From Aquilaria yunnanensis (Eukaryota; Streptophyta; Magnoliopsida; Malvales; Thymelaeaceae), in NCBI GenBank assembly GCA_039654915.1, contig CM077600.1, forward strand, positions 28,269,992 through 28,333,991: 64,000 nucleotides of DNA. The letters are read 5' to 3'. The position numbers and the translations under genes were made by a program. The notes below the pieces were generated by a model. That model ran no database searches and was not told the DNA's origin. It was given only the letters and a program-made list of their open reading frames with translations. Within the stretch, counting starts at the first letter, position 1; each line of letters begins with the position of its first letter. This document shows positions 37,735 to 49,886 of this stretch, piece by piece.

Positions 37735-38215
37735 CCGCATTTAGCGACGGCCATTAGCGACGGCTGGCTGTCGCTAAACATGATATAGCGACGGCACATC
37801 GTCGCTAAAACGCCCGTTGCTAATTCACTCGCCGTTAATTTTCTAGCGACGGTTACCGTCGCAAATTAGCGACAGCTAAACGTCGCAAAATAGGCCGTCA
37901 CAAATTTTCCGGTAACGGTGTCTGCCGACGTGTTAGTGACGCATAGCCGTCGCTAATTAGTGACGCGTAACCGTCGCTAGTTAGTGCTAGTTAGTGACGC
38001 ATAGCCGTCGCTAGTTAGTGACGCATAACCGCCGCTAGTTAGTGACGCGTAGTCGTCACTAGTTAGTGATGCATAGACGTCGCTAATTATTGACGCATAA
38101 CCGTCGCTAGTTAGTGACGCGTAACCGTCGCTAGTTAGTGACGCATAACTGTCACTAGTTAGTACCAGTTAGTGACGCGTAGCCGTCGCTAGTTAGTGAC
38201 GCGTAGCCGTCGCTA
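37735..38215. repeat. CACTA left subterminal repeat array
   Basis: Dense copies of TTAGTGACGCATAACCGTCGC and variants, spaced about 20 bp, in near-palindromic form. They are presumed transposase-binding sites for the CACTA family. Confidence 0.9.
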
Positions 38216-39070
38216 ATAACTAGTAAAAATTTCAAAATTGTTGCGACCGCTAGTTCCATTATATGCATTCATACGAATTTAGCTATGTCATGGTCAACAA
38301 TTTCATCAGCAAACCTCCACTATACGTGTCTATTCCATACAACCCAAACACAAAAGTAGGTAACATTAATCCAAAGTTATGTTATACACTCCCAATAGTC
38401 ATAAACAAAACAATTGATATTTAGAATACATACAATGTCACAATGTATTTTGGCTAATGTACAACCTTAATAATTATAGTGAAACAAGTTCATGGCATAG
38501 ATGTAGGAGTCTCTAAGAAAAACTCTAATTCAGCATGAGCTGACACAGATCAATCTTCACAAACTTCCTCGATTAATGCAGTGCTGAAATTTCTCCACAT
38601 TCCTTACAGGTAAACTGTCATTCGGTACGCAGAAACCAAAAGCCACAAACATGGACATTTGAGGGCCAATAATCTGCCAAGAAATAATAGAACTTCAACG
38701 CCCAAAATATGAAAACAAAAAGCTATTTCATCATGCCTACACAAATTATCCCCATTCTCATGTTCAAAATGGTAGATTCTTATTGGGAACATAGGTCTAA
38801 CTACATAACATTTCAATCTTTTCAGGCAGATATCAGTTCTCCTTTAAATTCTGCTCAGTAAATATGCTATGATTAACATGACTATAAAATAAAAGTAAGC
38901 TGATAAAGAAAGGTTGCACGGGTTGACAAGAGAAGCAGAAAGAGGATTTTGAGGATCATATTATAACCAACTAGCAGAAAGAGGGCATTCAACGATATTT
39001 TCGCTAAATCCATACCTGTTAGACAAAAACAATTAACGATTAGAGGTACAACACCAATATCTTTAGATAT

Positions 39071-39535
39071 TTAAGGACTTAAGAATTTTAATTGTGTAAA
39101 ATCCCTGGACTCAAATTTCTCTACTGCTCTGCTCCTCATTATATTCATATGATTGTCCATCTTCATTATTATGTCGGCAGTGCGGTCAATAATATTGCTA
39201 ATATTCCCACCAATAGGGTCCCAACCATTACTGGCCAATGATAATTCCCCTTCACTTTTCATTTGAGCTTCTGATTCCACTGCCAAGAGCCAAACTCTAG
39301 TCTCAATCTCTCGCAGATGATGGAGTGGATAAACACTGACAAGAGTTCCAGACGAAGTCATAAAAGATAGATGGCCAGATTAATGCAAAGAAATTAAAAT
39401 AAGAAATACTCACGGGTTTGAATGGGTTATCATCCCACTTAACCACTGTAGAGAAAGAAGCAGCAATCCGTGAAGCTCTTTAGCTGGGAGATCTTTCTCC
39501 ACTGCTTCAGCATGCTTAAGGAAACACAAGCCTGC
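39071..39535 (-). pseudogene. Spatacsin-like (SPG11 homologue) gene fragment, two exons
   Basis: Exon A (39414-39535) reads A-G-L-C-F-L-K-H-A-E-A-V-E-K-D-L and S-L-Q-W-L-S-G-M, and ends at a good donor (CCC|GTGAGT). After an intron of 78 bp with a TTGTCAG acceptor, exon B (from 39335) continues in frame V-Y-P-L-H-H-L-R-E-I-E-T-R-V-W-L-L-A-V-E, then I-D-R-T-A-D-I-I-M-K-M-D-N-H. As I recall it, this matches the plant spatacsin C-terminal-domain protein family, which acts in endomembrane or lysosome-like trafficking. Exons before and after are absent. Open reading and splice sites are intact, so capture was of genomic DNA and fairly recent. It lies inside the CACTA element. Confidence 0.65.
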
Positions 39536-39608
39536 CTGGAAAAAAAAATAACATTTTAGAATACAAGGAGACAAGCAACCAAACAAGATGTGGGAATAAC
39601 TTTGAAAA

Positions 39609-39888
39609 GGCATTTGGATGTAGAAAATTTTCTCATTTTTCTTTTCCACATTTCCTCTGTTAAAAGTTTGAACACATAGCTTGTTTTAAGAAGGTGGAAA
39701 ACTTTGTTTTCTAAACTTGGACTCATTTGAAAAAGTGAAAACATTTAAAACAAGTTTCCATTTTAACACATGAGTTCTCCAAAGTTTAGAAAACAAGATT
39801 TTGCACATCCTAAAAACAAACTACGCACTCAAACTTTTATCAAAGTAAATTTGGAAAAGAATTGGGAAAATTTTCCACTTTAAATGCC
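39609..39888. mobile_element. MITE nested in the CACTA element
   Basis: About 280 bp bounded by inverted repeats of about 38 bp: the left end GGCATTTGGATGTAGAAAA and the right end read inward GGCATTTAAAGTGGAAAA, each followed by TTTTC and CTTTTCCA. The interior is non-coding. No clean target duplication is visible, so the superfamily is not assigned. Confidence 0.6.
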
Positions 39889-40106
39889 TCCTAAGAAAGC
39901 TTAAGAATTGGGAAAATTAGTCACCATACTCAACTTTGTTGGTGGCTTGACTGTGCCATTATCAATAAGATCTTAATTGCAAGTATGAGGGTTACACATT
40001 TATTAGCAGAATGTTCAACTCCTTAGTGAAAGACACAATATTGACTAAGATTGTAGTGCTTCAATAATAGATTTGCTGAAGGACTAAGGGCAAGCAAATT
40101 TAAGAG

Positions 40107-40760
40107 ACCTTTATTCTGATTTAGGAATATGAGCTTTAGGAATACGGACTATAAGAGTAGAATTGCAGGAAGGAGAAAAAATACCATGGATGAAAAAAGC
40201 CTTTACACCTTTGAAGACACTTTCCTCTACATCTTCCCAGAAAGTTTGGAAGAAAATGCCTGGAAATCCATCTGGTCCTAGGGCTTTTAGGGCCCCCAGC
40301 TGAGAAGTAGCCATATTAATTTCTTCATTACTCACCTCTACCATTAACTGAGCATTCAACTTGAAAAGATTAGTGTAATACTGCTTGAACATTGCCTCAA
40401 TAGTTGCTTCATAATCAATCCGTGCTATCTCTGAGCTTAAGGATTTTGTTAAAAGACCGTCTATGAATTGTGAGAGCATGAAAAAAGGCAATGTTTTTGT
40501 CTCCACTAGTAATCCATTGAATTCGTCTTTTTTGATGCCAGCATATTTCTTCCCTAGTCCAAAGCCCCTAAATTTGCTTAGTTAATCTTTTCTCTTCCTC
40601 AAACAAATTGACATCCTGAAGAGTTTATAAGTGTTTAACCTATTCTAATAGGCTATCAAGCTCTTTTCGATTATCAAGAAAATTCTACCTACTTCAATTC
40701 TTCAGATCTTTCCTACAAGTAGATAGCTAAAGACCAGTTTTATCTATTTCTTCAAAACTC
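40107..40760 (-). pseudogene. LINE (L1-type) reverse transcriptase fragment
   Basis: The minus frame 40111-40506 contains Y-Y-T-N-L-F, E-E-I-N-M-A, the L-K-A-L-G-P-D-G-F-P motif, and T-L-I-V-R-I-P-K, the start of the reverse transcriptase domain of plant L1-like LINEs. Upstream (to about 40760) the same family's linker region can be read with stops (W-H-Q-K, I-Q-W-I-T-S-G-D-K-N). The fragment ends after I-P-K, before the polymerase active site. It sits within the CACTA element and is non-functional. Confidence 0.85.
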
Positions 40761-41149
40761 ACCTTTTTCTAGGCCTTTTCAACAATGTTTTTGCACTTAG
40801 GATAATATGCATTGAGCAGTCAAACTATTTTGCTTAAGAATAGATATCATATGCATGAAACAACCAAGCCTTGGCATAATATTTAAAGATTATGGTTTTC
40901 AGTACTTCACCTTGTTACATCACAGTTTTGCAACCACAGCTCAACTTTCCATCTTCACTGCCAAATGCAAAAAGGAGAAACATTAATTTCGTATCCCAGT
41001 TACATCACAGTTTTGCAACCAAGCGTCCAACTTCCATAGAAAGAGTGTTATCCTCATGATAATAGAATCAGTTGGACAGTAACACAACAAATCGAGAATG
41101 AGCATTAAGGTAAATCACAGATTAAAGACCAGACAACAGCAGAGCAGCA

Positions 41150-41325
41150 AAATTGGCAGCAAAAATGGTGGATACCATCAAGATCGAAGCGCCGAGGCAT
41201 GTCGCTGCTGCAATGGCGGCTTCCAGCAACAGAGCTGAGAGCAGGGAGCTCGAGAGCCCCTGGAAAAAGGAGGCATCACAGCAGAGAGCGTCCATGGACG
41301 AATTTGGAGCAAGAACTGACCAAAC
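41150..41325 (-). pseudogene. Unrecognised captured sequence beside HSP70 fragment
   Basis: GC-rich sequence follows the HSP70 donor site on the minus strand. A pyrimidine run ending TTTTTCCAG at about 41260 could act as an acceptor, which would join HSP70 exon 1 to foreign sequence. The overlapping + frame (41153-41368, M-A-A-K-M-V-D) has no recognisable motif. It may be a fragment of another host gene. Confidence 0.3.
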
Positions 41326-41540
41326 CGAAAACAGTGTTGACGAGGTTCATGGCGACCTGATTTCTTAGCCGCGTCACCGATCAACCACTCAGCCTCGGTG
41401 AAAGTGACACAAGACGGCGGCGTTCTGTTGCCTTGGTTGTTGGCGAAGATCTTAACGCGATCGTGTTGCCAGACACCGACGCACGAGTACGTCGTACCAA
41501 GATCGATTCCGATGGCTCGACCGTCACCCTTACCGGCCAT
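41326..41540 (-). pseudogene. HSP70: HSP70 (cytosolic Hsc70-like) first-exon fragment
   Basis: From an ATG at 41540 the minus strand reads [31 protein letters not shown] and L-I-G-D-A-A-K, the ATPase-domain start of cytosolic HSP70. An extra base after the A-A-K codons shifts the frame, and the expected N-Q-V-A-M-N reads on in the next frame. Similarity ends at about 41326, where TTTTCG|GT fits the first-intron donor of plant HSC70 genes. Beyond that the sequence is not HSP70. The leader 41541-41660 contains two copies of GAGAGGAGAAAGGCGAGTGT. Confidence 0.88.
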
Positions 41541-41669
41541 TGCTCCGTCGGTGAAAAGAACTTCGAACGAGGAAACGAGAGGAGAAAGGCGAGTGTTAAA
41601 GGCGACTAACTGAGCAGAGCTTGGTGCGAAATACTGAGAGGAGAAAGGCGAGTGTTAAAATTAAGGTGC

Positions 41670-43990
41670 CTAGCGACGGTAATTCGTCGCTTAAAACTAG
41701 CGACTAACACCTGTCGCTACTTAACATATTATCTTAATTCATAATTAAATGATAATATATAATTAAACTGTTAAGTATAATGTCACAATAAACCATTGGT
41801 CCATGAATTTAATTTTCATTAAATATTTATTTGATTGTAAGGTACACAATAAAACTTCAGTATATATATTTAAAAAAAATATTTACGTTACAATAAATGA
41901 CAATTTAGCATAAAAAATAATTATTACATGAGAAGTATTAATATTTTTGGCCTTTTTTTATTTTAGCGACATTTAACCGTCACTATCTTCGTGATGGAAA
42001 TCCGTCACTAACTTAGCGACAGCAATAAGTCACTAACTTAGCGACGGTAATACGTCACTAATTTAGCGACAGCAATAAGTCACTAACTTAGCGACGGTAA
42101 TCCGTCACTAACTTAGCGACGGCAATAAGTCACTAAGTTAGTGACGGTAATCCGTCACTAAGTTAAAAAATAAAAAATGTTTAGAGATTTGTATGCTGAA
42201 TTAATCAAATTACAAATTATAATTATACAATTAAATAAGTGACATATAAAACGATAACTGGTTTTATTGCACTAGATTTAACATAAACAATAAGTAAAAT
42301 AAAATGTGTAAAATAGATTATTTGTTAATTACTCAAAAAATATTTAGAGATGTGTATGCTTAATTAATCAAATTAAAAATTATAATTATACAATTATAAT
42401 GTTAGCGACACATAACCGTTACTAAATTAGCGACGGTTATGCGTCGCTAAATTTAGTGACGCACAACCGTCACTAAATTAGCGACGGTTATGCGTCACTA
42501 AATTTAGTGACGCATAACCGTCACTAAATTAGCGACGGTAAGCCGTTACTAATGTTAGCGACACATAACCGTCACTAAATTAGTGACTTTAAGCCGTCAC
42601 TTAATTTTAGTGACGCATAAACGTCACTAAATTAGCGACGGTAAGCCGTCACTAATGTTAGCGACGAATAACCGTCACTAAATTGTTTGTTATAATGGTA
42701 AAGATACAACAACTTGTTGGATAGAAGGATCTCAATAATGTAAATAAAATTCGTCTAATTTTAAAATTGTTTCGTGAGGAAAAAAATATCTACAATCTAA
42801 ATACATTTGTATTATATCAACTGAAATAATTTATGTTGTGCGAGAATTTGAGACATCACACAATTTTCAGCTATAATATTTACATTTTTCTGGTAGTGTA
42901 CGCATGAACTAATTATTTATATTCAATGGGATAACAATTTATCATAAAAAATGACAGCCACATGAGAACCCAAACTTTTTTTTTATTTTTTTTAGTTTAG
43001 TGACGGCCAACTGTCACTAACTAATTTTAGCAACAGTACGCCGTCACTAATTTTAGCGACAGCCAACCGTCACTAAGTTAGCGACAGTACGCCGTCGCTA
43101 ACTTTAGCGACGCATAACCGTCACTAATTTAGCGACGGTAAAGCGTCACTAAAATTTAGCGACTAACAACCGTCGCTACTTGTCGTAAGTTAACCATGCC
43201 ACAGTAATATTATAAAATAGTAATAAATGATTAAGCCTCATGTGACAATAAACTAATGATCCGTTAATTTAATTTTCATTAAATAGATTATTTGTTAATT
43301 ACTAAAAAAATGTTTTGAGATTTTTATGCTGAATTAATCAAATTACAAATTATAATTATACAATTAAATAAGTGACATATAAAACAATAACTAGTTTTAT
43401 TGCACTAGATTTAACATAAACAATAAGTAAAATAAAATGTGTAAAATAGATTATTTGTTAATTACTCAAAAAATATTTAGAGATTTGTATGCTTAATTAA
43501 TTAAATTAAAAATTATAATTATACAATTATAATGTTAGCGACGGTAAGCCGTCACTAAATTTTACTCGCTAAATTTTAGTGACGGTTATGCGTCGCTAAG
43601 TTAGTGACAGTTATGTGTTGCTAACATTAGTGACGGTTATGCGTCACTAAATTTAGCGACGCATAACCGTCACTAAATTAGCGACGGTTATGCGTCGCTA
43701 AATTTAGTGACACATAACCGTCGCTAAATTTAGTGACTAGCGACGGTAAGCCGTCACTAATGTTAGCAACGCATAACCGTCACTAAATTAGCGACGGTTA
43801 TGCGTCGCTAAATTCAGTGACGCATAACCGTCACTAAATTAGCGACGGTAAGTCGTCACTAATGTTAGCGACAGATAACCGTCACTAAGTTAGCGACGCA
43901 TAACCGTCACTAAAATTTAGCGACTAACAGCTATCGCTAAAGTCTCACCGGAATATTACCGACTATAATTAGCGACGGTTTTTTGCCGTC
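41670..43990. repeat. CACTA right subterminal arrays with internal duplication
   Basis: Three blocks of TTAGCGACGGTTATGCGTCGC-type palindromic units (about 41670-42160, 42400-42690 with 42990-43190, and 43530-43990) are separated by AT-rich spacers. The spacer at about 42172-42407 recurs almost unchanged at about 43306-43540, an offset of 1133 bp, so part of the region was duplicated in tandem. This right array is about five times longer than the left one. Confidence 0.88.
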
Positions 43991-44033
43991 GCTAATTAAG
44001 CCGTCGCTAAATTCGGTTTTTCTTGTAGTGCTT

Positions 44034-46004
44034 CTTCCCAACACTACTACATTAACTCCTTCAACACCTATTCCATTCTAGTCTAGCATAACTCTCCCCT
44101 ATTTATTAATCCTAATCTTCATTAACTTAAAATAATTATTAATTCTTACCATACTTATCCAACAATATTACTAATATATTATCAATATTTTATGATACAT
44201 TTTTTTTTACATAAACTGATAATTATTTCCTCTTTTTATAAATTTTTAACCTCATAAGTTGCATATAAAATTTATTTCCAAACCCTTACAACCGGAAAAG
44301 TCAATTGATAGGTTGCAAATAATTTTTTTCCTCTTATTTCTCATTTTGTCGTGTCTGCCTTCCAGCTGCGGCAAGTTGGCGCTGCGGCAAAGCGAATTTT
44401 CCCATCTCTTGCGGTATCGGATTCAGGTGTCTTGGATGCGTTGCCCTTCCTTCTCGTAGGCATTCCCTTTTCATTTAGGCTGTATTTGTGGGGGTAGTTT
44501 TCACGGGTGGAACTTTAAAGCAGCAAGGGCCCTCCAAAAATCAATTAAAAATCATTTATATTATATAATTATTTATAGTATAAATATGATAAAAAGAGAA
44601 AAAGTAAGTGTGTGGTCCTTCATATAAAAACTCAAAAATTTATGACTATAATGTAACTTATATAACTTTTAAAAGAGTGAAAGCAATAAAAGATCATAAT
44701 AACCACCAAAATTTTGATGACGTTGTAGTTTGCCAATCTGATGTAAAAAATATGTACGTTTTTCCATTAAAATGATGAAAAAAGGGAATATTTTATATTA
44801 TTTCTATTTTTAGTTTTCCGAAAGAACAACATACTATAGTACTATATATTAATTTTTGGTCTAAAAAATGTGCTGGTAGCTTTTGGCTTTGGCGTGTTAG
44901 TATACAAATGACCACGTGTGTTGTATTTTATTATTATTTGTTTGGCCGGTGTGTTGTATTTTATTTACTTTGTGTATTGTTGTTTTTTGTTTGCCAGTAG
45001 GCTAAGGGTGGTCGTTGTTTTTGTTGTTGTTTTGGGATGTTTGTTTTAGTCTTTAGTCCTTCGGATGTTTGAACACCTAACTCTTTCTTAGAGTTAGTAT
45101 GTATGTTTCTTCTTTCACTTTTCTCTTAACAAAATTATTTTCTTTTGTGGTTATTTTATGGTTTTTAATTTTCTTTGGACATGCCCAGGTGTACATGTAT
45201 TAAGGTTTTGTTCTTAAATGCAATTTGTTTTGCCTCAAAAAAATTATTTTCATTTGCCGGTGAAAAAAAGTACTTGTCTTTCATAATAACATCTTATTAT
45301 GTCCACGGAGAGATATTAATAATTAAATAATTCTAGTTATATTATTTTTATTTCACGGTTATACTCACATGCAATATGCACCTATGAAATTACTAGTTAA
45401 AAATATAAAAAAAATGTATATATATATTTATATATATATATATATATATAAGAGGAATCAAGACAAAAAGTTGGAATCATTTATTATGGATCTTCTTTGA
45501 CCCTTTTAAAACTTTTTGGCTTACTCTTCAACACCAAAATATTTTAAGCCCCTTTTAAGTACACTCTATTATTTTATTTTTATTGTATTGACATCCTCAA
45601 TAATCTTAGTTGAGTTATAATTCTACCTATTAAACTATACTAATGAATTTATAGTTAATCATTAACTCACATGGCCTATCAATTTAATGATTGATATAAT
45701 TGGACTCTTTATGGGGGTTTTCTAGTGTTATGATAGTTAAAATTACTTATTATTTTATTTAGTTTTTCGTTATTAATATTTATTAGGCAATAAATTTGAT
45801 GCACTAGTTATGCCAAATTTACACATTGTTAGTTAAAGGAAGGAACAAAAAACATTCAAGTCTATTTGATGCCAAAATGACTAAACTATGGAGATATATC
45901 TTTGGGCAATTCTAATTATATCCATAATCATTTTAATCTTTTGTTTCTCTAATTTTATTTTTTAACAAAAAAATTATCATACTATCTAATATTTCTATCT
46001 TTTT
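44034..46004. other. AT-rich intergenic DNA, no gene seen
   Basis: Low-complexity AT-rich DNA with a (TA)n tract at about 45416-45450. The open frame at 44259-44459 has no recognisable motif. Confidence 0.6.
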
Positions 46005-46007
46005 ACA

Positions 46008-48582
46008 CACTATAAGAAAAAAGGCTTTTCCTGGTGGTCGACTGTCAGAAAATGGCAAATTTTGACATCGGACCGTTGCGAATGTCTACTAGATTTTCTC
46101 TTGTTGGAAAAAAAATTACGACATTTTGTTGTCTGAACTTCCAATGGCACCATCGATAACACGACTGCCGAAAAAAGGCCTAGCAAAGGCTACTGGAATG
46201 ATAAACTTCCGATGACTAACTATTGGAAAATAGTGTTGGAGGTCTTCTGACAGCCAACCCCCAAAAATGGTGCACAATGCATTTAGGTAAGCTCAGCAAA
46301 TAAGGACATTTTGGTCATTTCACTAAGTGGTCTATTTTCATTACATAGTTTGATAAAAGATGAGAAAATATTGAAATTGAGATATCACGATTTTTAGTGA
46401 TTCTCTTTCTATCTTGGTGAGACTGTTCAAACCTTTATAATTCAGATGCTCATATCTTAAATGTCATAAGAATGACTCATCTACTATATTACGTTTCAAA
46501 GCAAGATGATTATGCAGTGACAAAGTTAGAGGAAAAACATTGTTTTTGCTTATCTTAACTTTTGCAACTATGATACTTTTCTTCTTAGCTTCAGTAATGC
46601 ACTCATCACCTTCAAAATTCAGTGCATAATTTTTTTGCAATAGTTGCCCAACACTTAATAGATTTTGAGTTAAATCAGAAACGTAAAAGACATCTGTGAT
46701 AAATTTAGAATTAACTCCATTACTGTCAACTGCTATAACTCTTTTGCCCTTAACATCATGGAATTTGCTATCACAAAACTTTACTTTCAAAAAATAAATT
46801 TCATTCAACTTTGTAAAGCTTTTTTTTTTTAATTATTATCTCTGATCACATGATTGTTGTAACCACTATCTACATGTCATATAGTGTCTGATTCTTTCTC
46901 AGTACTTAAATAAGAATAGAATACTTCACCGTCTTCATGTTCTTTTGAAAAATTCACCTTGTTGCTTTGATATTTATACCAACAGTCTTTATCCGAGTGG
47001 TTTGGATTGTTGCAACGCCAACACTTGAATTTGCAATTTTTTGTTTGATGATTAGTCTTTCCACAAATATTGCAATTTGAGCTTAAATTGTGTTTTTTGT
47101 TGGAGTCATTTCGGTTTCTTCTACTGAGACCACAACCTCAGCATTGATATCATCTTCCTCTATTTTGAAATAAACCTCTACCTTGATTATTTTACTTGAT
47201 ATTGTCTCCAATATCCATCTTTGATTAGAAAGCTTGTTCTACTGTTTAGCTTGAGCATCTGCTAATTCACCTCTCATATGCCTTTAGAGAGCCAATCAAA
47301 TCATCAACTGCTCATTTTGATAAATCCTTTTATTATTCAATTGTTACAACAACATCCTTAAATTTTGTTGGTAGGCTCTACAAAATTTTCTTATTAATCT
47401 TTCTATCTTCAATATTGTCACCCATCCTTCTGATTTGATTTATAATTTCTACTGTCCTTGAAGAAAAAACTTGAATACTCTCTACATCCTTCATTAAAAG
47501 GTTGTCAAAATCCCTCCATAAGATCACTTTTTCTTGGCCATCAAATTATTTCTTCAGTATTTCCCAATTCTTTTGATCTCTTAGCACCCGTGATGCATGA
47601 GAATATTGTTTTACTCAATCCCTGTTGAATATTAAGTAATGCTTTTGCATGCTTTGCTCATATGCTAGACATATGCTAGACATACAAGCAACAAAAAACA
47701 GGTTCCAGGGAACACTCAAAAATAAAAGAATCGAAGGTCCACGGTTTGAAGGAAACCAAGCAAGCTTAAAGGAAAAAAAAAAAATCAACCAAGGCACGAT
47801 TTGAAGCTCCACTGTTTGAAGCTCGACTCAGCTGGGACTCACCTAATCGAGCAAACAAAAATCTACAGCAATTCAAAAGTTTAAAAATTCAAATTTGTCC
47901 TTAAATACAAAAACCGTAAACAAGAAGAAACTCAGTAATTGAAATTACCTTCTATTTACATGGATAAACAATTTCGTGGAGCTCCTTGCCTGAAATCTCA
48001 AGAAAAGTAGTAGCAATGGAGGGAGGGTTAGCGGATTTGGAGATCAGCGATGAGGGCCGCCACCAGCTTGGGGATTTTTCAGGAGAGACAAATCTCGAGC
48101 TGGTAGGGAAAAGGGAGGGGTTTTGACTTTGAAAGCGAAATAAACGGCGCCGTTCCGTTTCGGTGAGGGGTACCATTGACACGCATTGACTAACGGGCCA
48201 CTGCCGGAATGCCCATCGAAGAGCTTCCGGCGGGGTGCCGCTAGAAAATTTTTGGCAGGCCACCACAAGTAGTACCACCGAATTCTTCCGACAAGGTGCC
48301 TCCGGGAACTTTCCAACCAAACACCGCCGGAAGCCCACCGGAGCTTTTCCAACAGGTTGCCGCCGGACACTTCAGACGGGCCACCGCCAGAAGACCCACT
48401 AGGACGTCTTGCGGTGGCTAGCCGTCAAAACTTTTTCGACGGTAGTCCCTTGGTGGAAATATTCAGAAGGCGTCGGAAGACCATCATCGGAAAAGTGTTA
48501 CGGCTTGCGGTCAAAAAATACTGACAGCTTTTCCCCGTCGGAAGAGAAGCCTTGGGGAAAAAATTGGGTTTTCTTTGTAGTG
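46008..48582. mobile_element. Second CACTA-like element carrying a copia fragment
   Basis: Starts CACTATAAGAAAAAAGGC and ends in the inverse of CACTACAAAGAAAACCC, 2575 bp apart. Flanking triplets are ACA (46005-46007) and GCA (48583-48585), so the 3-bp duplication is imperfect. Subterminal regions carry repeated GTCGGAAG/CCGGAA motifs (46030-46260 and 48180-48560), unlike the GCGACGG motif of the first CACTA element. No CACTA transposase. The interior is mostly a copia gag-protease fragment. Confidence 0.65.
46464..47690 (-). pseudogene. Ty1-copia gag to protease-region fragment
   Basis: Reading minus from about 47690: gag C-terminal half (E-S-I-Q-V-F, L-P-T-K-F-K-D-V-V-V) with stops. Two adjacent CCHC zinc knuckles follow (47033-47074 and just below), each C-x2-C-x4-H-x4-C. 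The clearest open piece (46464-46808) contains V-K-G-K-R-V-I-A-V-D and D-V-F-Y-V-S-D-L-T-Q-N-L-L-S-V-G-Q, the region between protease and integrase of copia polyproteins. No LTR, integrase or reverse transcriptase accompanies it, so it is a truncated piece within the second CACTA-like element. Confidence 0.88.
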
Positions 48583-48585
48583 GCA

Positions 48586-49073
48586 TTAATGAGATGTAAT
48601 TTTTTTTTCCTGTATAATAATTTCAATTGCTTCATAACATTGTTTGAGATATGGCTAGATATAATTAGTTGTGTTATTTTTAATTTTATTACACTAATCT
48701 TTTCTCTTTTGTTTAGCTAAAAAATAAACTTAATCTATTTTTACAATTTCTATTTACCTTTCCATTTTCTTTTCCCACTAACAACTAATTGAAAATTTTT
48801 TTATTAAATATTTATGAAAATAAAAATATAAAATCTCATTTCAACCATACATGTTTAATTTTTTACCATTTAAGTTTGAAGAATTAATTGAAATTTTCAA
48901 ATGATGTTTTATTTTTTTATTTGGTTTTAGGGGACTTAAAAAAGAAAATTGTTGAATATTGAACTCACTTTTAAAATTTTGAGTTGATCAGTATTCATAT
49001 AATTTTTATATTTATTGATTTATAGCCAAAAATATTAAAATTAGCTAAATTTTATTAAATGTATGAAATATAA

Positions 49074-49110
<37 letters not shown>

Positions 49111-49589
49111 TATAAAAAATAATTAGGCAACTGTATGTACAATTAAATATATAAAAAGTAAACCCGTAATATAAAAACTAGCGACAATATTTTAAAATGC
49201 TTACATGTAGAGACAGTTTTTCATTTTCTAATGGTCTCATCGATCGCCATTACTCTTGACAAATTCATGAACACCGTATATGCTACAGCGGATTAGACAT
49301 TCGACCAAAAAGCTATGTTGACATGCGGTCAACAATATAACGAAACATGAGGACTTTCATAATAACAAAATAATAGTTATTTTATTATATTATAAACATA
49401 TATTTAATTAGATATATTAACTCACTTTTAATTTTTCATATATAATCCACTTTTATCCAAAAACTTTGACAAAAATGCCTTTAACCAAAACTCTCTCTCT
49501 GTAAAAAACTTATCTCATTTCAGTCACTGCCACTATTACTATGTATCATCCAGACCCATTGCAAGAGAAATACATCGGAGTGACTGAAA
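48586..49589. other. AT-rich intergenic DNA with (TTA)n
   Basis: No gene is seen. A trinucleotide ATT tract lies at about 49077-49110. At about 49415-49500 a block containing ATATATAATCCACTTT resembles the left inverted end of the element at 10245 (ATATATAATCCACTTTCATAA). Confidence 0.55.
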
Positions 49590-49833
49590 TTAGTAATTGA
49601 ATTTTAGTTGCTACTCACTTCAGTTGTTGGTGCATAGGCTAGCCCTTAGGATACAATTGCTCAACTTTCTAGTTGTAGTTCTACACACACTTATCCTATG
49701 GTAGAATAAAGCTCCACTCACATCTTTCTTTATCTAATATTATTTTGAGATATATAGAAAAAATAATTTTGTAAAAAATCTGAAAAATTGGAGACAAGGA
49801 GAGGCCAAGAATTTATATTTTTTTCTTGGATGA

Positions 49834-49886
<53 letters not shown>

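Larger units (their letters stand above)
37721..44030. mobile_element. Non-autonomous CACTA element carrying gene fragments
   Basis: The 6310-bp element starts CACTACTAGAAAAACCG and ends in the inverse of CACTACAAGAAAAACCG. It is flanked by a 3-bp duplication CTT (37718-37720 and 44031-44033). These are the defining marks of En/Spm-CACTA elements. Subterminal arrays of TTAGCGACGG/CCGTCGCTAA units fill 37735-38215 and 41670-43990. No transposase (TnpA/TnpD) was found. Instead the interior holds fragments of a spatacsin-like gene, a LINE and an HSP70 gene, plus a nested MITE. Movement would need a transposase supplied in trans. Confidence 0.92.
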
